DNA of 64,000 nt, taken from NCBI RefSeq assembly GCF_001270495.1, contig NZ_LGUR01000002.1, forward strand, positions 126,633-190,632, written 5' to 3'. This document shows positions 42,663-51,286 of the stretch, one piece after another. Source of the stretch: Streptomyces viridochromogenes. Its GTDB lineage: Bacteria; Actinomycetota; Actinomycetes; Streptomycetales; Streptomycetaceae. The number at the start of each line of letters is the position of its first letter. The first letter of the stretch is position 1. The notes beneath the pieces are model-generated. The model ran no database searches. It was given only the letters and a program-made list of their open reading frames with translations, and was not told where the DNA came from. Position numbers and translations under genes: made by a program.

Positions 42663-43616
42663 GTGCGGGTACTCGTCGCCGGGGCCACCGGAGTTGTCGG
42701 ACATCCGCTGGTGGGTGCGCTGCGGGAGCGGGGCCACCAGGTGAGCGCACTGGTGCGGGACGAGTCTCGGGCCCCTGACGCGGACCGGATCGTGGTGGCC
42801 GACGCCCTCGACCGGGAGACTCTGCTGTCGGGGGTGCGGGACGCCCGGCCCGAGGTGGTCGTGCACCAACTCTCGGCGCTGCGCCTGCTGCGCGAGGACC
42901 CTCCGGAAGCCTTCGCGCGGACGGCGCGGCTGCGCACGGAGGGCACCGCCAACCTGATCGAGGCGGCCCGCGCGGCAGGTGCGCGGCGGCTGGTCGCCCA
43001 GTCCATCGCCTTCGCCGCCGTGCCGGCCGGCGCACCGGTACTCGACGAGGACGCGCCGCTGTACGTCGACGCCCCGGACCCCGGCTGGGCCGCCACCGTA
43101 CGCGCCGTCGCCGCGCTGGAGCGGCTGGTGCTGGACACCGGCCGGGACCTCGCCGGGGTGGCGCTGCGGTACGGCACGCTGTACGGCCCCGGGACCGCGT
43201 ACGCCCGGGACGGCGGCACCGGGCAGCGGGTGCTGGCCGGGAAACTCCCGCTGCCGGAGGGCGGGGCCGGAGTCACGTCGTTTCTGCATGTGGAGGACGC
43301 CGTGGGGGCCGCGGTGGCCGCGGTCGAGTCCACGAGCACCGGTGCCTTCCATGTGACCGACGACGAGCCTGCCCGCGCCGCGCGGTGGCTGCCGCACTAC
43401 GCCCGTACGCTCGGCGCCCCGCCCCCACGCACGATCCCGGCGACGCTCGCGCCCCGGCTGCTGGGCTGGTTCATGGCCCACCAGCTGACCGCGGCACGCG
43501 GAGCGGCCAACGACCGGGCCCGTGCGGCACTGGGCTGGAAGCCGACGCACCCGAGCTGGCGGGACGGGCTGGGCCACGGTCCTCGCGTCGCCCCTGACGG
43601 AGAAGGCACTCGATGA
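42663..43616 (+). CDS. Atypical extended SDR (NAD-dependent epimerase-fold) protein
   Basis: A 317-residue Rossmann-fold protein of the extended SDR type: N-terminal GATGVVGHPLVGAL, strand RIVVADALDRETL, and later ALRYGTLYGPGTAYA. The usual Tyr-xxx-Lys catalytic pair is not evident; the expected region reads QSIAFAAVPAGAPVLDEDAP. It may therefore bind NAD(P)H but work differently from sugar epimerases. In the cluster context a hydride-transfer role on the modified ring or chain (for instance replacement of a diazo group) can be imagined; this is speculation. GTG start with CGGAGG upstream; its stop overlaps the MFS gene (ATGA). Confidence 0.82.
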   Translation: MRVLVAGATGVVGHPLVGALRERGHQVSALVRDESRAPDADRIVVADALDRETLLSGVRDARPEVVVHQLSALRLLREDPPEAFARTARLRTEGTANLIEAARAAGARRLVAQSIAFAAVPAGAPVLDEDAPLYVDAPDPGWAATVRAVAALERLVLDTGRDLAGVALRYGTLYGPGTAYARDGGTGQRVLAGKLPLPEGGAGVTSFLHVEDAVGAAVAAVESTSTGAFHVTDDEPARAARWLPHYARTLGAPPPRTIPATLAPRLLGWFMAHQLTAARGAANDRARAALGWKPTHPSWRDGLGHGPRVAPDGEGTR

Positions 43617-45199
43617 GCACCCTGAGCACCACCGAGGACCGGACGGTGTCCTCCCGGTCGTGGCCGGTCCTCCTGGTCGTCGTCTGCGCCCAGATGCTGA
43701 TCTGGCTGGACACCTCGATCCTGAACGTCGCGGTCACCACGCTGGCCTCCCCGGCCGAGGGCCTGGGCGCGACCCCCGCCGAACTGGAGTGGGTGGCGAG
43801 CGCCTACACCCTGGTCTTCGCCGGCACCCTCTTCGCGGGCGGCGCGCTCGCGGACCGCTTCGGCCCCAGGACCACCCTCCTGGCCGGTCTGGCCCTGTTC
43901 GGCGCCGCCTCCGCGGCCGGCGCGTTCGCGCCGAACGCGGGCTGGCTGATCATGGCGCGCGCCTTCATGGGTGCGGGCAGTGCGCTGCTGATGCCCGCGA
44001 CCCTGTCGGTCATCGTGCAGAGCACGCCGGAGGAGAAACGCACCCGGGCCATCGCGATCTGGAGTTCGTCCAGCGGACTGGGGGTGGCTGTCGGCCCGGT
44101 CGTGGGCGGGGCGCTGCTCAGTCACTTCTGGTGGGGTTCGGTGTTCCTGGCCAACGTGCCGATCGTGGCCCTGTGTCTGGCCGGGGTGGTGGCGGTGGTG
44201 CCCAGCCTGAAGGGCTCCGGGCGCAGGATGCTCGACCTGCCCGGTCTCGCCCTGTCGGTGCTCGGCCTGGGTGGTGTGGTCTACGGGATCATCGAGCTCG
44301 GCAACGGACAGACCTGGTACGGGGCGCACGTCCTGCTCCCCCTCGTCGTGGGCGGCGCTCTGCTGGGCGCATTCGTGGCCGGTCAGCGCAGGTCCCCGAC
44401 GCCCAGTCTGGACCTGCGGCTCTTCAGCCGGCCCGGGTTCACGGCGGGGAGCGTGGTGCTGCTGATCGCGTTCATGGCGCTGGCCGGGCACCTGTTCTAC
44501 GCGGCGTTCTACCTCCAAGGACCGCGCGGGCTCTCCCCAGCCGACGCCGGAACCGTGATGCTCGCCGCCGCGGTCGGCATCGTCCTGGGCAGCCAGGCGT
44601 CCCCGGCGCTGAGCAGGCTGGTGTCGCCCCGGTGGACGATCGCGGCCGGTGTCCTGGCCACGGCGGCCACGTACGCCGGCTATCTGTGGTTCGACGCAGG
44701 GACCCCGATCGCGGTCGTGGCCGCGTTGCTGTGGGTGCAGGGTTTCGGTATGGGGCTGGTCGGCACACCGGTCACGGCCGTGATGATGCGCGGGGTGCCA
44801 CCACAGCTCACGGGCGCCGGATCGGCCGTCAACAGCGTCACGCGGCAGGTGGGCGGGGTCCTCGGGGTGGCGATGGCGGGCTCGATCCTCTCCGCCGTCT
44901 ACCGGGGCCGCATGGCGGACGCCGCCCTGCCGGCCGGTCCGCGGGGGCTGTCGGAGGACGCGGCCGAACAGGCCCGGACCTCGGCTGAGGCGGCCCGCTC
45001 AGTGGCCGCTTCGCTGCGCCTGCCGGAACTGGCGGCCACGGCCGACCGCGCCTTCCTGGACGCGATGTACGCGGCCACGTTCTGGACCGCCGTACTGGCC
45101 TTCGTCGGGTTCGTGGTGACCGTCGTGGGGCTGCGCGCACGGGACGGCAACAGCGAGAGAAGCAAGGACAGCAGGACAGCTGGAACAGAAGGGAACTGA
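43613..45199 (+). CDS. MFS drug-type exporter, DHA2 (14-helix) family
   Basis: A 528-residue transporter with about 14 membrane segments, the DHA2 pattern. Motif A-like ADRFGPRTTLLAGLALFG follows helix 2, and the motif C-like WSSSSGLGVAVGPVVGGALL lies in helix 5. Helix 1 contains MLIWLDTSILNVAVTTL, typical of the family. It is the natural exporter or self-protection element of the aromatic product. The ATG overlaps the upstream stop, and the ketoreductase gene follows two bases after the stop, so the whole cluster is one transcription unit at this end. Confidence 0.92.
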   Translation: MSTLSTTEDRTVSSRSWPVLLVVVCAQMLIWLDTSILNVAVTTLASPAEGLGATPAELEWVASAYTLVFAGTLFAGGALADRFGPRTTLLAGLALFGAASAAGAFAPNAGWLIMARAFMGAGSALLMPATLSVIVQSTPEEKRTRAIAIWSSSSGLGVAVGPVVGGALLSHFWWGSVFLANVPIVALCLAGVVAVVPSLKGSGRRMLDLPGLALSVLGLGGVVYGIIELGNGQTWYGAHVLLPLVVGGALLGAFVAGQRRSPTPSLDLRLFSRPGFTAGSVVLLIAFMALAGHLFYAAFYLQGPRGLSPADAGTVMLAAAVGIVLGSQASPALSRLVSPRWTIAAGVLATAATYAGYLWFDAGTPIAVVAALLWVQGFGMGLVGTPVTAVMMRGVPPQLTGAGSAVNSVTRQVGGVLGVAMAGSILSAVYRGRMADAALPAGPRGLSEDAAEQARTSAEAARSVAASLRLPELAATADRAFLDAMYAATFWTAVLAFVGFVVTVVGLRARDGNSERSKDSRTAGTEGN

Positions 45200-45200
45200 A

Positions 45201-45938
45201 GTGGCGGGAACGAGGGAACGGTCATACGGCGCAACGGCTCGATCGGTCTTCGTGACCGGCGGGAACAGGGGCATCGGGCTGGCCGTGGCCCGCCGCTTCA
45301 CGACGGCGGGAGACCGGGTCGCGGTGACCTACCGGGGCGACAGACCGCCCGCGGGCGAGAACCTCCTCGCCCTGCGCTGCGACGTGACGGACGGTCAGCA
45401 GGTGGACCAGGCCTTCAAAGAGGCCGAAGCCGCCCACGGTCCGGTCACCGTCCTGGTCGCGAACGCGGGCGGCGCCCACGACCGGCTGCTCGTGCGGATG
45501 AGCGAGGAGGACTTCACCTCCGTCATCGACACCAACCTCACCGGGGCCTTCCGGGTGGCCCGGCGCGCGGTGCGCGGGATGCTCGTACAGGGTCACGGCC
45601 GTATCGTGCTGATGTCCTCCACGGCAGCACTGCACGGCGCTGCGGGCCAGAGCAACTACGCGGCCGCGAAGGCGGGACTGATCGGTTTCGCCCGGTCGCT
45701 GACGCATGAACTCGGCCCACGCGACATCACCTGCAACGTGGTGGCCCCCGGCCTGACCGACACGGACATGAGCCGCAGCCTCACCGAGGAACAGCGTCAG
45801 CACCTGCTCAGCCGGACCCCGGCCGGCCGCCTCGCCCACCCTGACGAAGTCGCCGACGCGGTGGAGTTCCTGGCCGGCGCCGGTTATGTGCGCGGCGCCG
45901 TGATTCCGGTCGACGGAGGCGCCGGACTGGGCCACTGA
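45201..45938 (+). CDS. 3-oxoacyl-[ACP] reductase (FabG-type SDR)
   Basis: A 245-residue classical SDR: cofactor motif VFVTGGNRGIGLAVA (about 16-30), VANAGG, catalytic Ser140 (VLMSSTAA) and Tyr153/Lys157 (SNYAAAKAG), and the C-terminal GAVIPVDGGAGLGH. It reduces the beta-ketoacyl-ACP made by the cluster's ketosynthase with NADPH. No dehydratase gene is present, so water loss would need a housekeeping enzyme or another fold. The GTG at 45201 starts two bases after the exporter stop. It is the last gene of the cluster; the following gene is on the other strand. Confidence 0.93.
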   Translation: MAGTRERSYGATARSVFVTGGNRGIGLAVARRFTTAGDRVAVTYRGDRPPAGENLLALRCDVTDGQQVDQAFKEAEAAHGPVTVLVANAGGAHDRLLVRMSEEDFTSVIDTNLTGAFRVARRAVRGMLVQGHGRIVLMSSTAALHGAAGQSNYAAAKAGLIGFARSLTHELGPRDITCNVVAPGLTDTDMSRSLTEEQRQHLLSRTPAGRLAHPDEVADAVEFLAGAGYVRGAVIPVDGGAGLGH

Positions 45939-46033
45939 ACCGCCGGCCCGCGAGATCGTCCACCAGCGTTTGCGCGCCATCGAGCGCCCTCGGCATCCGG
46001 AACTGATGCGTGTCCCCTTGAGCGGTGCGGGCT

Positions 46034-48262
46034 TTATGTCGTATGTGGCGCAAGCCTCGCCGAACGCGACGACCTCGCCGTGCCCTTGGCAGTTGTCGCG
46101 TTCAGTAAAGAGTTGGCCAGAGCGAAGGCATCCTCGGTTTTGGGGTGGGTCCCGCCTAGCCGGGTGTTCAGGATCAGTGCGCCTCTGCGGGCGAGGTCCG
46201 CTGCGGTTGGGTCGTTCAAGGCGTGCACGGCTCGGGCCTTGAGGAGCAGGGCGTACCCGATGTACAGGTGGTCCGGCGCGTAACTGGCCTCGCGGATCCG
46301 TAGCGCCCGAGAGATCAGCGGCACGGCCACGGCGTGGTCGCCCAGGTCGAGGTGGACACTCGCCAGTGCTATCAGGTCGAAGCTCACATACGGGTCGTCC
46401 GGCCCGTACGCCGCCTCGTCGATCCGCAGCGCCCGCTCGGCCAAGGGCACTGCCGCCTCATGGTCACCGAGAAGGTGTCGGATTCGCGCCAGGGTGGCCA
46501 AGTCCGTAGCGATGACGGGGCTGTTCGCCGGGAGACAGGACTCGTGCAGGCTCAGAGCACGTTCCGCCATCGGACGCGCCCGCTCCGGCGCGCCGCGGTC
46601 CCGGTGGATCTGCGCCAAGGTGATCAGGTCGAAGCCGATCTCCGCTTCCCTCTGTTCGAGTGATTCGTCGATCGCCAAGGCACGCTCGCACAGGGGCAGT
46701 GCCACCTGGTGGTCCCCGATCGAAAGGAGGAACGCCGACGCCAGCCTCAGCAGCGTCGCCGTCTCCGCGGCGCACTCGGTCGGCGGCTCGTCCTTGGTCA
46801 CCACGAGCGCGTGCGGGAGCAGTTCCTGCCATCGCGATCGCGCATCCGGGTCACCGTGGACGTCGTGAGGTACGGCCGCGAGCAGCGCCCGGCACAGTCG
46901 CACCCGGGCGTCGGTGCGCACGTCGTCCGGCATCGCGGCGCGGATGGCGGCCTGTACCAGCCGGTGCAGCACCAGGGAGGAGGCTCCGCGCCTCGCGAGC
47001 CCCAGGCCGGCCAGAGCACCGACGGTCGTGTCCCACGCCACCGGGTCGGCCGCGGCCGCGATCAGCGTTTCCGTGCCGCCGCTGAACAGGTCCAGCGGGA
47101 TCGGCTCCGGCGCCAGCAGGGCACACAGTTCCAGCAGCCGCATCGCTTGCGGCTGCTGGAGCTCCAGCCTTCGCACGCTGAGTTGCCACAGGGTCGCGAC
47201 CACCACCGTCGGCCGGTCCGCCAGCTCGCCCAGCGCGATCATGTCCTCCAGCCGCGACGTCAGCAACGGCAGGTACTCCTCAGGCGCGGTCTGGTTGTAG
47301 TCCATGTACCCGGCCGCCTGCTCCAGCGCCAGCGGCAGGTCCCCCAGGTGCTCGGCGATCCGGTCCGCCACCTCTGTGGTCATGCCGCACACCCGCCGGG
47401 CCAGCAGCTCCACCGCCTCCGGCCTGGTGAACACGTCCAGGTCGATGACACCGGCTCTGCTGGACCAGCCGCGCAACCTGGTCGTGACGATGATGTGCCC
47501 CTTGGTCCCCAGGTCACCCGACGGCAACGCGTGCATGAGCGTGCCAGGTCTCTCCCCGTTGTCGAAGATGATCAGCCAGGGTCCGTGGTCCAGCAACTTG
47601 CCGTACACCCGCGGGATGACCTGGTCGGAGCTCACCTCCGCCAGCCCCAGCTCCCTGCCCAGCGACGCGAACTGCGACGCCACCAGATCGGGATCCTCGG
47701 CGTCGACGAACCCCACGAACCGGTATTTCGACCGGTAGAGGTAGGCGTACTCAACCGCGAGCTGCGTCTTTCCGACACCACCCAGCCCGTGCACGACCTG
47801 CATCGCGCCATCGTTGCCCGAGACGAGGCGCTGCCGTAACTCCCGCAATGCGGCGTCGCGGCCGGTGAAGTTGATGTTGCGCGGCGGCAGCCGATAGGTC
47901 GCGGGACGGGGCCGCGAGCCCGAAGGACGCGCCGCCGGTGCGCGGACCTCCCTGACGGCGGTCTCGAACAGGTCGGTGAGCGTGGCATGGTCAGCCCGCA
48001 GTCGCGCGAGTTCCTCCTCGGAGGAGAGGTCGATCTGGCCGTCGTGCGCGGCGCGGACGCAGGCGGTCGCGTAGGCCGCGACCCGCTCCCACGGGGGCGG
48101 CTTGGTGAACTTGCCTGCCAGCAGGTCCGACAGCGACGACCGGGTGAGGACCTTGTTCTCGTCGTAGGCCAGCAGCTGCGCCTGGGGCGGTGACCCCGAG
48201 GACGTGCGCAACCGCTGCAACCGATTGACGAACCAGTTCTGTGGTGAGCTCGGTCCCCTCAT
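46034..48262 (-). CDS. STAND-type NB-ARC/TPR regulator with N-terminal helix-turn-helix-like region
   Basis: A 742-residue signal-transduction ATPase. Residues about 8-70 look like a divergent XRE-type helix-turn-helix (NKVLTRSSLSDLLAGKFTKP). Walker A is GLGGVGKT (159-166), Walker B WLIIFDNG, and the GxP-type motif LGDLPLALEQAAGYM marks an NB-ARC domain (about 130-420). About 430-510 is a winged-helix part; about 520-720 carries tetratricopeptide repeats (PLCERALAIDESLEQ; PMAERALSLHESC; PLAERALRIDEAAYG; PLISRALRIREASY). Such proteins act as ATP-driven switches in antibiotic regulation or defence. It is divergent from a small secreted lectin gene with 218 bases between; its target is unknown. 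Confidence 0.88.
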   Translation of the reverse strand: MRGPSSPQNWFVNRLQRLRTSSGSPPQAQLLAYDENKVLTRSSLSDLLAGKFTKPPPWERVAAYATACVRAAHDGQIDLSSEEELARLRADHATLTDLFETAVREVRAPAARPSGSRPRPATYRLPPRNINFTGRDAALRELRQRLVSGNDGAMQVVHGLGGVGKTQLAVEYAYLYRSKYRFVGFVDAEDPDLVASQFASLGRELGLAEVSSDQVIPRVYGKLLDHGPWLIIFDNGERPGTLMHALPSGDLGTKGHIIVTTRLRGWSSRAGVIDLDVFTRPEAVELLARRVCGMTTEVADRIAEHLGDLPLALEQAAGYMDYNQTAPEEYLPLLTSRLEDMIALGELADRPTVVVATLWQLSVRRLELQQPQAMRLLELCALLAPEPIPLDLFSGGTETLIAAAADPVAWDTTVGALAGLGLARRGASSLVLHRLVQAAIRAAMPDDVRTDARVRLCRALLAAVPHDVHGDPDARSRWQELLPHALVVTKDEPPTECAAETATLLRLASAFLLSIGDHQVALPLCERALAIDESLEQREAEIGFDLITLAQIHRDRGAPERARPMAERALSLHESCLPANSPVIATDLATLARIRHLLGDHEAAVPLAERALRIDEAAYGPDDPYVSFDLIALASVHLDLGDHAVAVPLISRALRIREASYAPDHLYIGYALLLKARAVHALNDPTAADLARRGALILNTRLGGTHPKTEDAFALANSLLNATTAKGTARSSRSARLAPHTT

Positions 48263-48480
48263 ATACGCCGCTTTCCCCCGTCCCGCTCTCCGGAGCCGTC
48301 CGGACTTCGGAGACCGAAAACGTAGCTCATCCAGCGGTGGAGCCCCCCTGCTCCGGACTCCTCCGAGACTGCCGTATCCGAGCGGCGCGACCCCTCAACG
48401 TATACGGCGGCACACGGACCGCCTGACCGGGCGGGAGCCACAGGCGGCCCGCCAGTAATCTCAAACCGAGGGGATCGATC

Positions 48481-48951
48481 ATGGAACTCAAGGGAAACCT
48501 CATTCGACTCGCCGGAGCGGGCGCGGCGATCGCATTCGGCTCGACGCTCCTGGTCGGCGGCGCGACCTCGGCGCAGGCGGCGCCGGTGAACTACCAGGTG
48601 ATCAACGGCAACAGCAGCAACTCCTGCCTCCAGGTGAACATCTCGGGAGGCAAGGGAAACCTTGTCCTCGGCAACTGTGACCGCAGCGCGAAGCAGGTGT
48701 GGCAGATCGCCGGTGGCGTCTTCAGGAACCCGGCATCGGGCCACTGCCTCGACGGAAACGGCGCGGACGTCTACACGTTCCCGTGCAACGGTGGCGCGTA
48801 TCAGAAGTGGACGACCACCTCCGGCAGTCCGAAGTCCATCAAGCACAACCAGAGCGGCAAGTACCTGGACGCGAACGGAACGGTCGGGGCCCAGGTCGTC
48901 TTCCAGCCCACCATCGGGACGGCGTCCCGCTGGGTGATCGACCAGGTGTGA
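48481..48951 (+). CDS. Secreted ricin-fold lectin domain protein
   Basis: A 156-residue exported protein. A signal peptide (basic LIRL start, hydrophobic AGAGAAIAFGSTLLVGGA, AQA-A cleavage near residue 34) precedes a single beta-trefoil of the ricin B type with the QxW marks (KQVWQIAGG; YQKWTTT; SRWVIDQV) and paired cysteines (SCLQV/GNCDR; HCLDG/FPCNG). It binds sugars or acts as a stand-alone carbohydrate-binding module outside the cell. GAGGGGAT before the ATG is a fair ribosome site. No catalytic domain is attached. An inverted repeat 67 bases after its stop may end the transcript. Confidence 0.9.
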   Translation: MELKGNLIRLAGAGAAIAFGSTLLVGGATSAQAAPVNYQVINGNSSNSCLQVNISGGKGNLVLGNCDRSAKQVWQIAGGVFRNPASGHCLDGNGADVYTFPCNGGAYQKWTTTSGSPKSIKHNQSGKYLDANGTVGAQVVFQPTIGTASRWVIDQV

Positions 48952-49017
48952 CGAACCGGCTGACCTCGTGAGTGCGGCGGGCCGGATCGTGATGGTCGGT
49001 CAGCCGGTCGTACCTGG

Positions 49018-49051
49018 ACCGGATCGACTGCCGTCAACGGGGCGATCCGGT
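49018..49051 (+). terminator. Possible terminator hairpin after the lectin gene
   Basis: ACCGGATCG (49018-49026) pairs perfectly with CGATCCGGT (49043-49051) around a 16-base loop. It lies about 70 bases after the lectin stop. There is no T tract, as is common in actinobacteria, so the role is tentative. Confidence 0.4.
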
Positions 49052-49101
49052 TCCGGCGTCACATCAGGGATCACTCCCGGAGGTGTCCATCCGGTCGGCC
49101 G

Positions 49102-49372
49102 TCAGTCGGCAGGCGGGAAGAACTGCTCCGTATGTTCGCCCAGTTCCGGCGGTGGCAGGTGGTAGCGCGCGGGTGAGGCACTGAGCCTGACGGGGTGGGC
49201 GACCTGTGGGAGACGGCCCCGGTGGATGGGCTCGGAGGAGCCACGATGCCGGGCAGCCCCAGCCGTTCCGCGTAAGCGAACGCCTCGTCGAGGGCGTTGA
49301 CCGGGCCGGCTGGCACGCCGGCCCGCAGCAGGGCGGCGCACCAGTCGTCCGCACCCACGCCGGCCCGGCTCG
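49102..49372 (-). pseudogene. Frameshifted C-terminal remnant of a CaiB/BaiF CoA-transferase gene
   Basis: Two adjacent frames carry consecutive pieces of the family's C terminus. One reads DWCAALLRAGVPAGPVNALDEAFAYAERLGLPGIV; the other, after a shift around 49200-49240, reads VRLSASPARYHLPPPELGEHTEQF. In intact CaiB-type formyl-CoA or acyl-CoA transferases these are one stretch near the end of a 400-residue protein. The rest of the gene is gone. The damaged LysR gene beside it shows that the whole locus is decaying. Confidence 0.72.
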
Positions 49373-49427
49373 CGGATGCCTGCGGTTCGGCAAGACCGTC
49401 ATCTCCTGCTGGAGCGTCTCACCGCGG

Positions 49428-50174
49428 CTACGAGGGCTCGGCCGAGTGGGGCAGGTCCAGGAGGGCTCGCAGTGGAGCTGACGAGTGTGGGCCGGAGCGC
49501 CAGACCAGTGCTTTGGCGTAGGGGATGCGGGGCGTCACGGGGACTACGGCGACCCGCGGATCCCCCGTGATGCCCCGGGCCGCGCCCGCCGCGAGGGCGA
49601 TGCCGACGCCGGCGGCGACGAGTTCCAGCTGCAGCGCGACGTGGTTGGTGGCGTAGGCCGGCCGGAACGGGACGTCCGCCTCCTCGAAGGCCGTGCGCAG
49701 TCGGGGGTACAGGCCGCTGTCCGGGCCGTAGGTGATCAGCGGAGTGGCGCGGACCTCGCTCAGGGACAGCGCCGCCTGTTGCGCCTGCGGCTGGTCGGAG
49801 GCGACCAGTGCGACGATCTCGTCGCGGACGAGGACCCGGTGTCCGAACCCCGGGTCGAGTCCCTCCGGCGGGACGGCGACGAACACCGCGTCCAGGGAGC
49901 CCTGCCGCACCTGGGGTACCAGGCCGGCGCTCGTCCCCTCGACGAGGTGCACGGTGACGCCGGGGTACAGCCGGTAGAACGTGCCGAGCAGCGCCGGGAG
50001 GCTGCTGCTCTCCACCCCGTCGGCCGCGCCGAGCGAAAGCGTCCCGGTGAGCAGGCCGGAGCGCGCGGCGAACTCGGCCTTCGCGGCGGCGACGGCCGAC
50101 TGGTCCTTCGGCTTCGGCCGCGCCCAGTACGTCGAGGGCGACCTGGGAATTCCCGCTGCGGCGGCCGCGTCCCT
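49428..50174 (-). pseudogene. LysR-type regulator gene lacking its DNA-binding domain
   Basis: The frame contains an intact LysR substrate-binding domain: TGTLSLGAADGVESSSLPALLGTFYRLYPGVTVHLVEG, RDEIVALVASDQPQ, and the C-terminal LVAAGVGIALAAGAARGI. It lacks the N-terminal winged helix: upstream sequence (to 50300) is unrelated low-complexity residues, and the usual linker appears only as a remnant (KAEFAARSG). Without the recognition helix it cannot bind DNA. It lies next to a broken CaiB-type gene, its probable former target. The region 48952-50257 contains no intact gene. Confidence 0.75.
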
Positions 50175-50257
50175 GCAGTCAGCGGTTTGATCGTTCCGCC
50201 GACCGCCCGGGTCCGTCGACGAAGGCACCAAACGGTGCCCGCGGAGCTGCCAGCCTG

Positions 50258-51022
50258 TCAGCCCGCCAGCCGAGCCTTCCAGATCTCCTCGCTGGGCCAT
50301 TGATGGGCCCAGTCGGCGGACACCTCCGCATAGTCGCGGTGGGCAGGCCGGGGTGCCTGAACCTCAATCAGGTCCTCGACGACGAATCCGCAGGACCGCA
50401 GCAGCCGGAGCATCTCGCCATGCGGCAGGATGAACTGCACGTGATTCCCCCACTCCAGCCGGGTCAGTCCGAACTGCTCCCGGAACAGGCGGGTGGATGC
50501 AGCCCCCTCGGGCGATGCGCACAGCGCGAACAGCGGTGAGTAGCGCATGAACACCAGCCGGCCGCCGGGAACGAGAAGCCGGGCTGCCTCCGGAATCCAC
50601 CGGTAGGGGTCGCACCACAACGAGGCGCCGTATTCGCTGATCGCCAGGTCGAACGAGTCGTCCTCGTAGGGCACCTTCTCAGCATTGCCCAGGACGAGGG
50701 GGAAATCGAGGCCGAACTCCTCCTGCATCGCGCGAGCAGTGGCGAGTTGCTGCTCCGAGAGGTCGATCCCGACCGGTTGGGCCCCCGCTCTGGCCAGCCA
50801 GGCGGAAACGTAGGCCGTACCGCAGCCGAGCTCGATGGTGCGCATACCGGCGATGCCGTCGGGAAGTACGGTGACCTGCGGCTCAGGGGTGGCCCACAGT
50901 CCCCAGGACGGCTCCGTCCGCGACCAGTGATCACGGGCGAGCGGTGCGTGCCACGCAGCCGCCTCGTCATCCCAGAAGCGTCGGTTCTGCTCCAGATGGT
51001 CCGCCGGGCCGTCATGAGTCAT
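50258..51022 (-). CDS. SAM-dependent methyltransferase
   Basis: A 254-residue class I methyltransferase. Motif I is MRTIELGCGTAYVSAWLARAG, with the acidic end of strand 2 in PVGIDLSEQQLATA, motif post-II LGNAEKVPYEDDSFDLAISEYGA, and RLLVPGGRLVFMRYSP. The pattern WxDxxxWHAPLARDHWSRTEP at the N terminus is seen in a common Streptomyces family without known substrate. The ATG at 51022 gives the usual length, though no strong ribosome site is visible. It is divergent from the DEAD-box helicase gene 264 bases away. Substrate not recognisable. Confidence 0.88.
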   Translation of the reverse strand: MTHDGPADHLEQNRRFWDDEAAAWHAPLARDHWSRTEPSWGLWATPEPQVTVLPDGIAGMRTIELGCGTAYVSAWLARAGAQPVGIDLSEQQLATARAMQEEFGLDFPLVLGNAEKVPYEDDSFDLAISEYGASLWCDPYRWIPEAARLLVPGGRLVFMRYSPLFALCASPEGAASTRLFREQFGLTRLEWGNHVQFILPHGEMLRLLRSCGFVVEDLIEVQAPRPAHRDYAEVSADWAHQWPSEEIWKARLAG

Positions 51023-51192
51023 GGAGGCATTCGATCGAAGGAGCAGGTGTTCCGGCAACGGAATTGGAGTTCCGGACATCGCAGGTATCGCTGGTCGGCC
51101 ACCCCGGTCGCGGAAGCCTGGCGTCGCATCCGGCCACGCCCATGGGGTACGCGGGGCGACCGGACCGGCGGGGGCCTCCAGGCGCTCGCTGA

Positions 51193-51286
51193 TAAAATAG
51201 GGGCACGCTTCGACATCGCCGGGGCCCGTACCAGCGAGGTACGGGCCCCGGACCGTTCCGGGGCGCCAGATCAGGAAGGCTCCCCC
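51193..51286 (+). promoter_or_regulatory. Promoter and structured 5' leader of the DEAD-box helicase
   Basis: A -10-like TAAAAT (51193-51198) precedes a leader of about 85 bases. In it, GGGGCCCGTACC (51221-51232) pairs perfectly with GGTACGGGCCCC (51238-51249) around the loop AGCGA: a 12-base-pair, very stable stem, 37 bases before the ATG at 51287. It could pause or attenuate transcription or hold a site for the helicase itself. No T tract follows. No clear -35 box is seen. Confidence 0.6.

Noticed and set aside
34281..45938. Nitrite-forming genes (CreD/CreE-like) inside the AHBA cluster
   Set aside because: Every gene in the run was assigned to another family; none matches a fumarase-like lyase or the aspartate-oxidising flavoenzyme.
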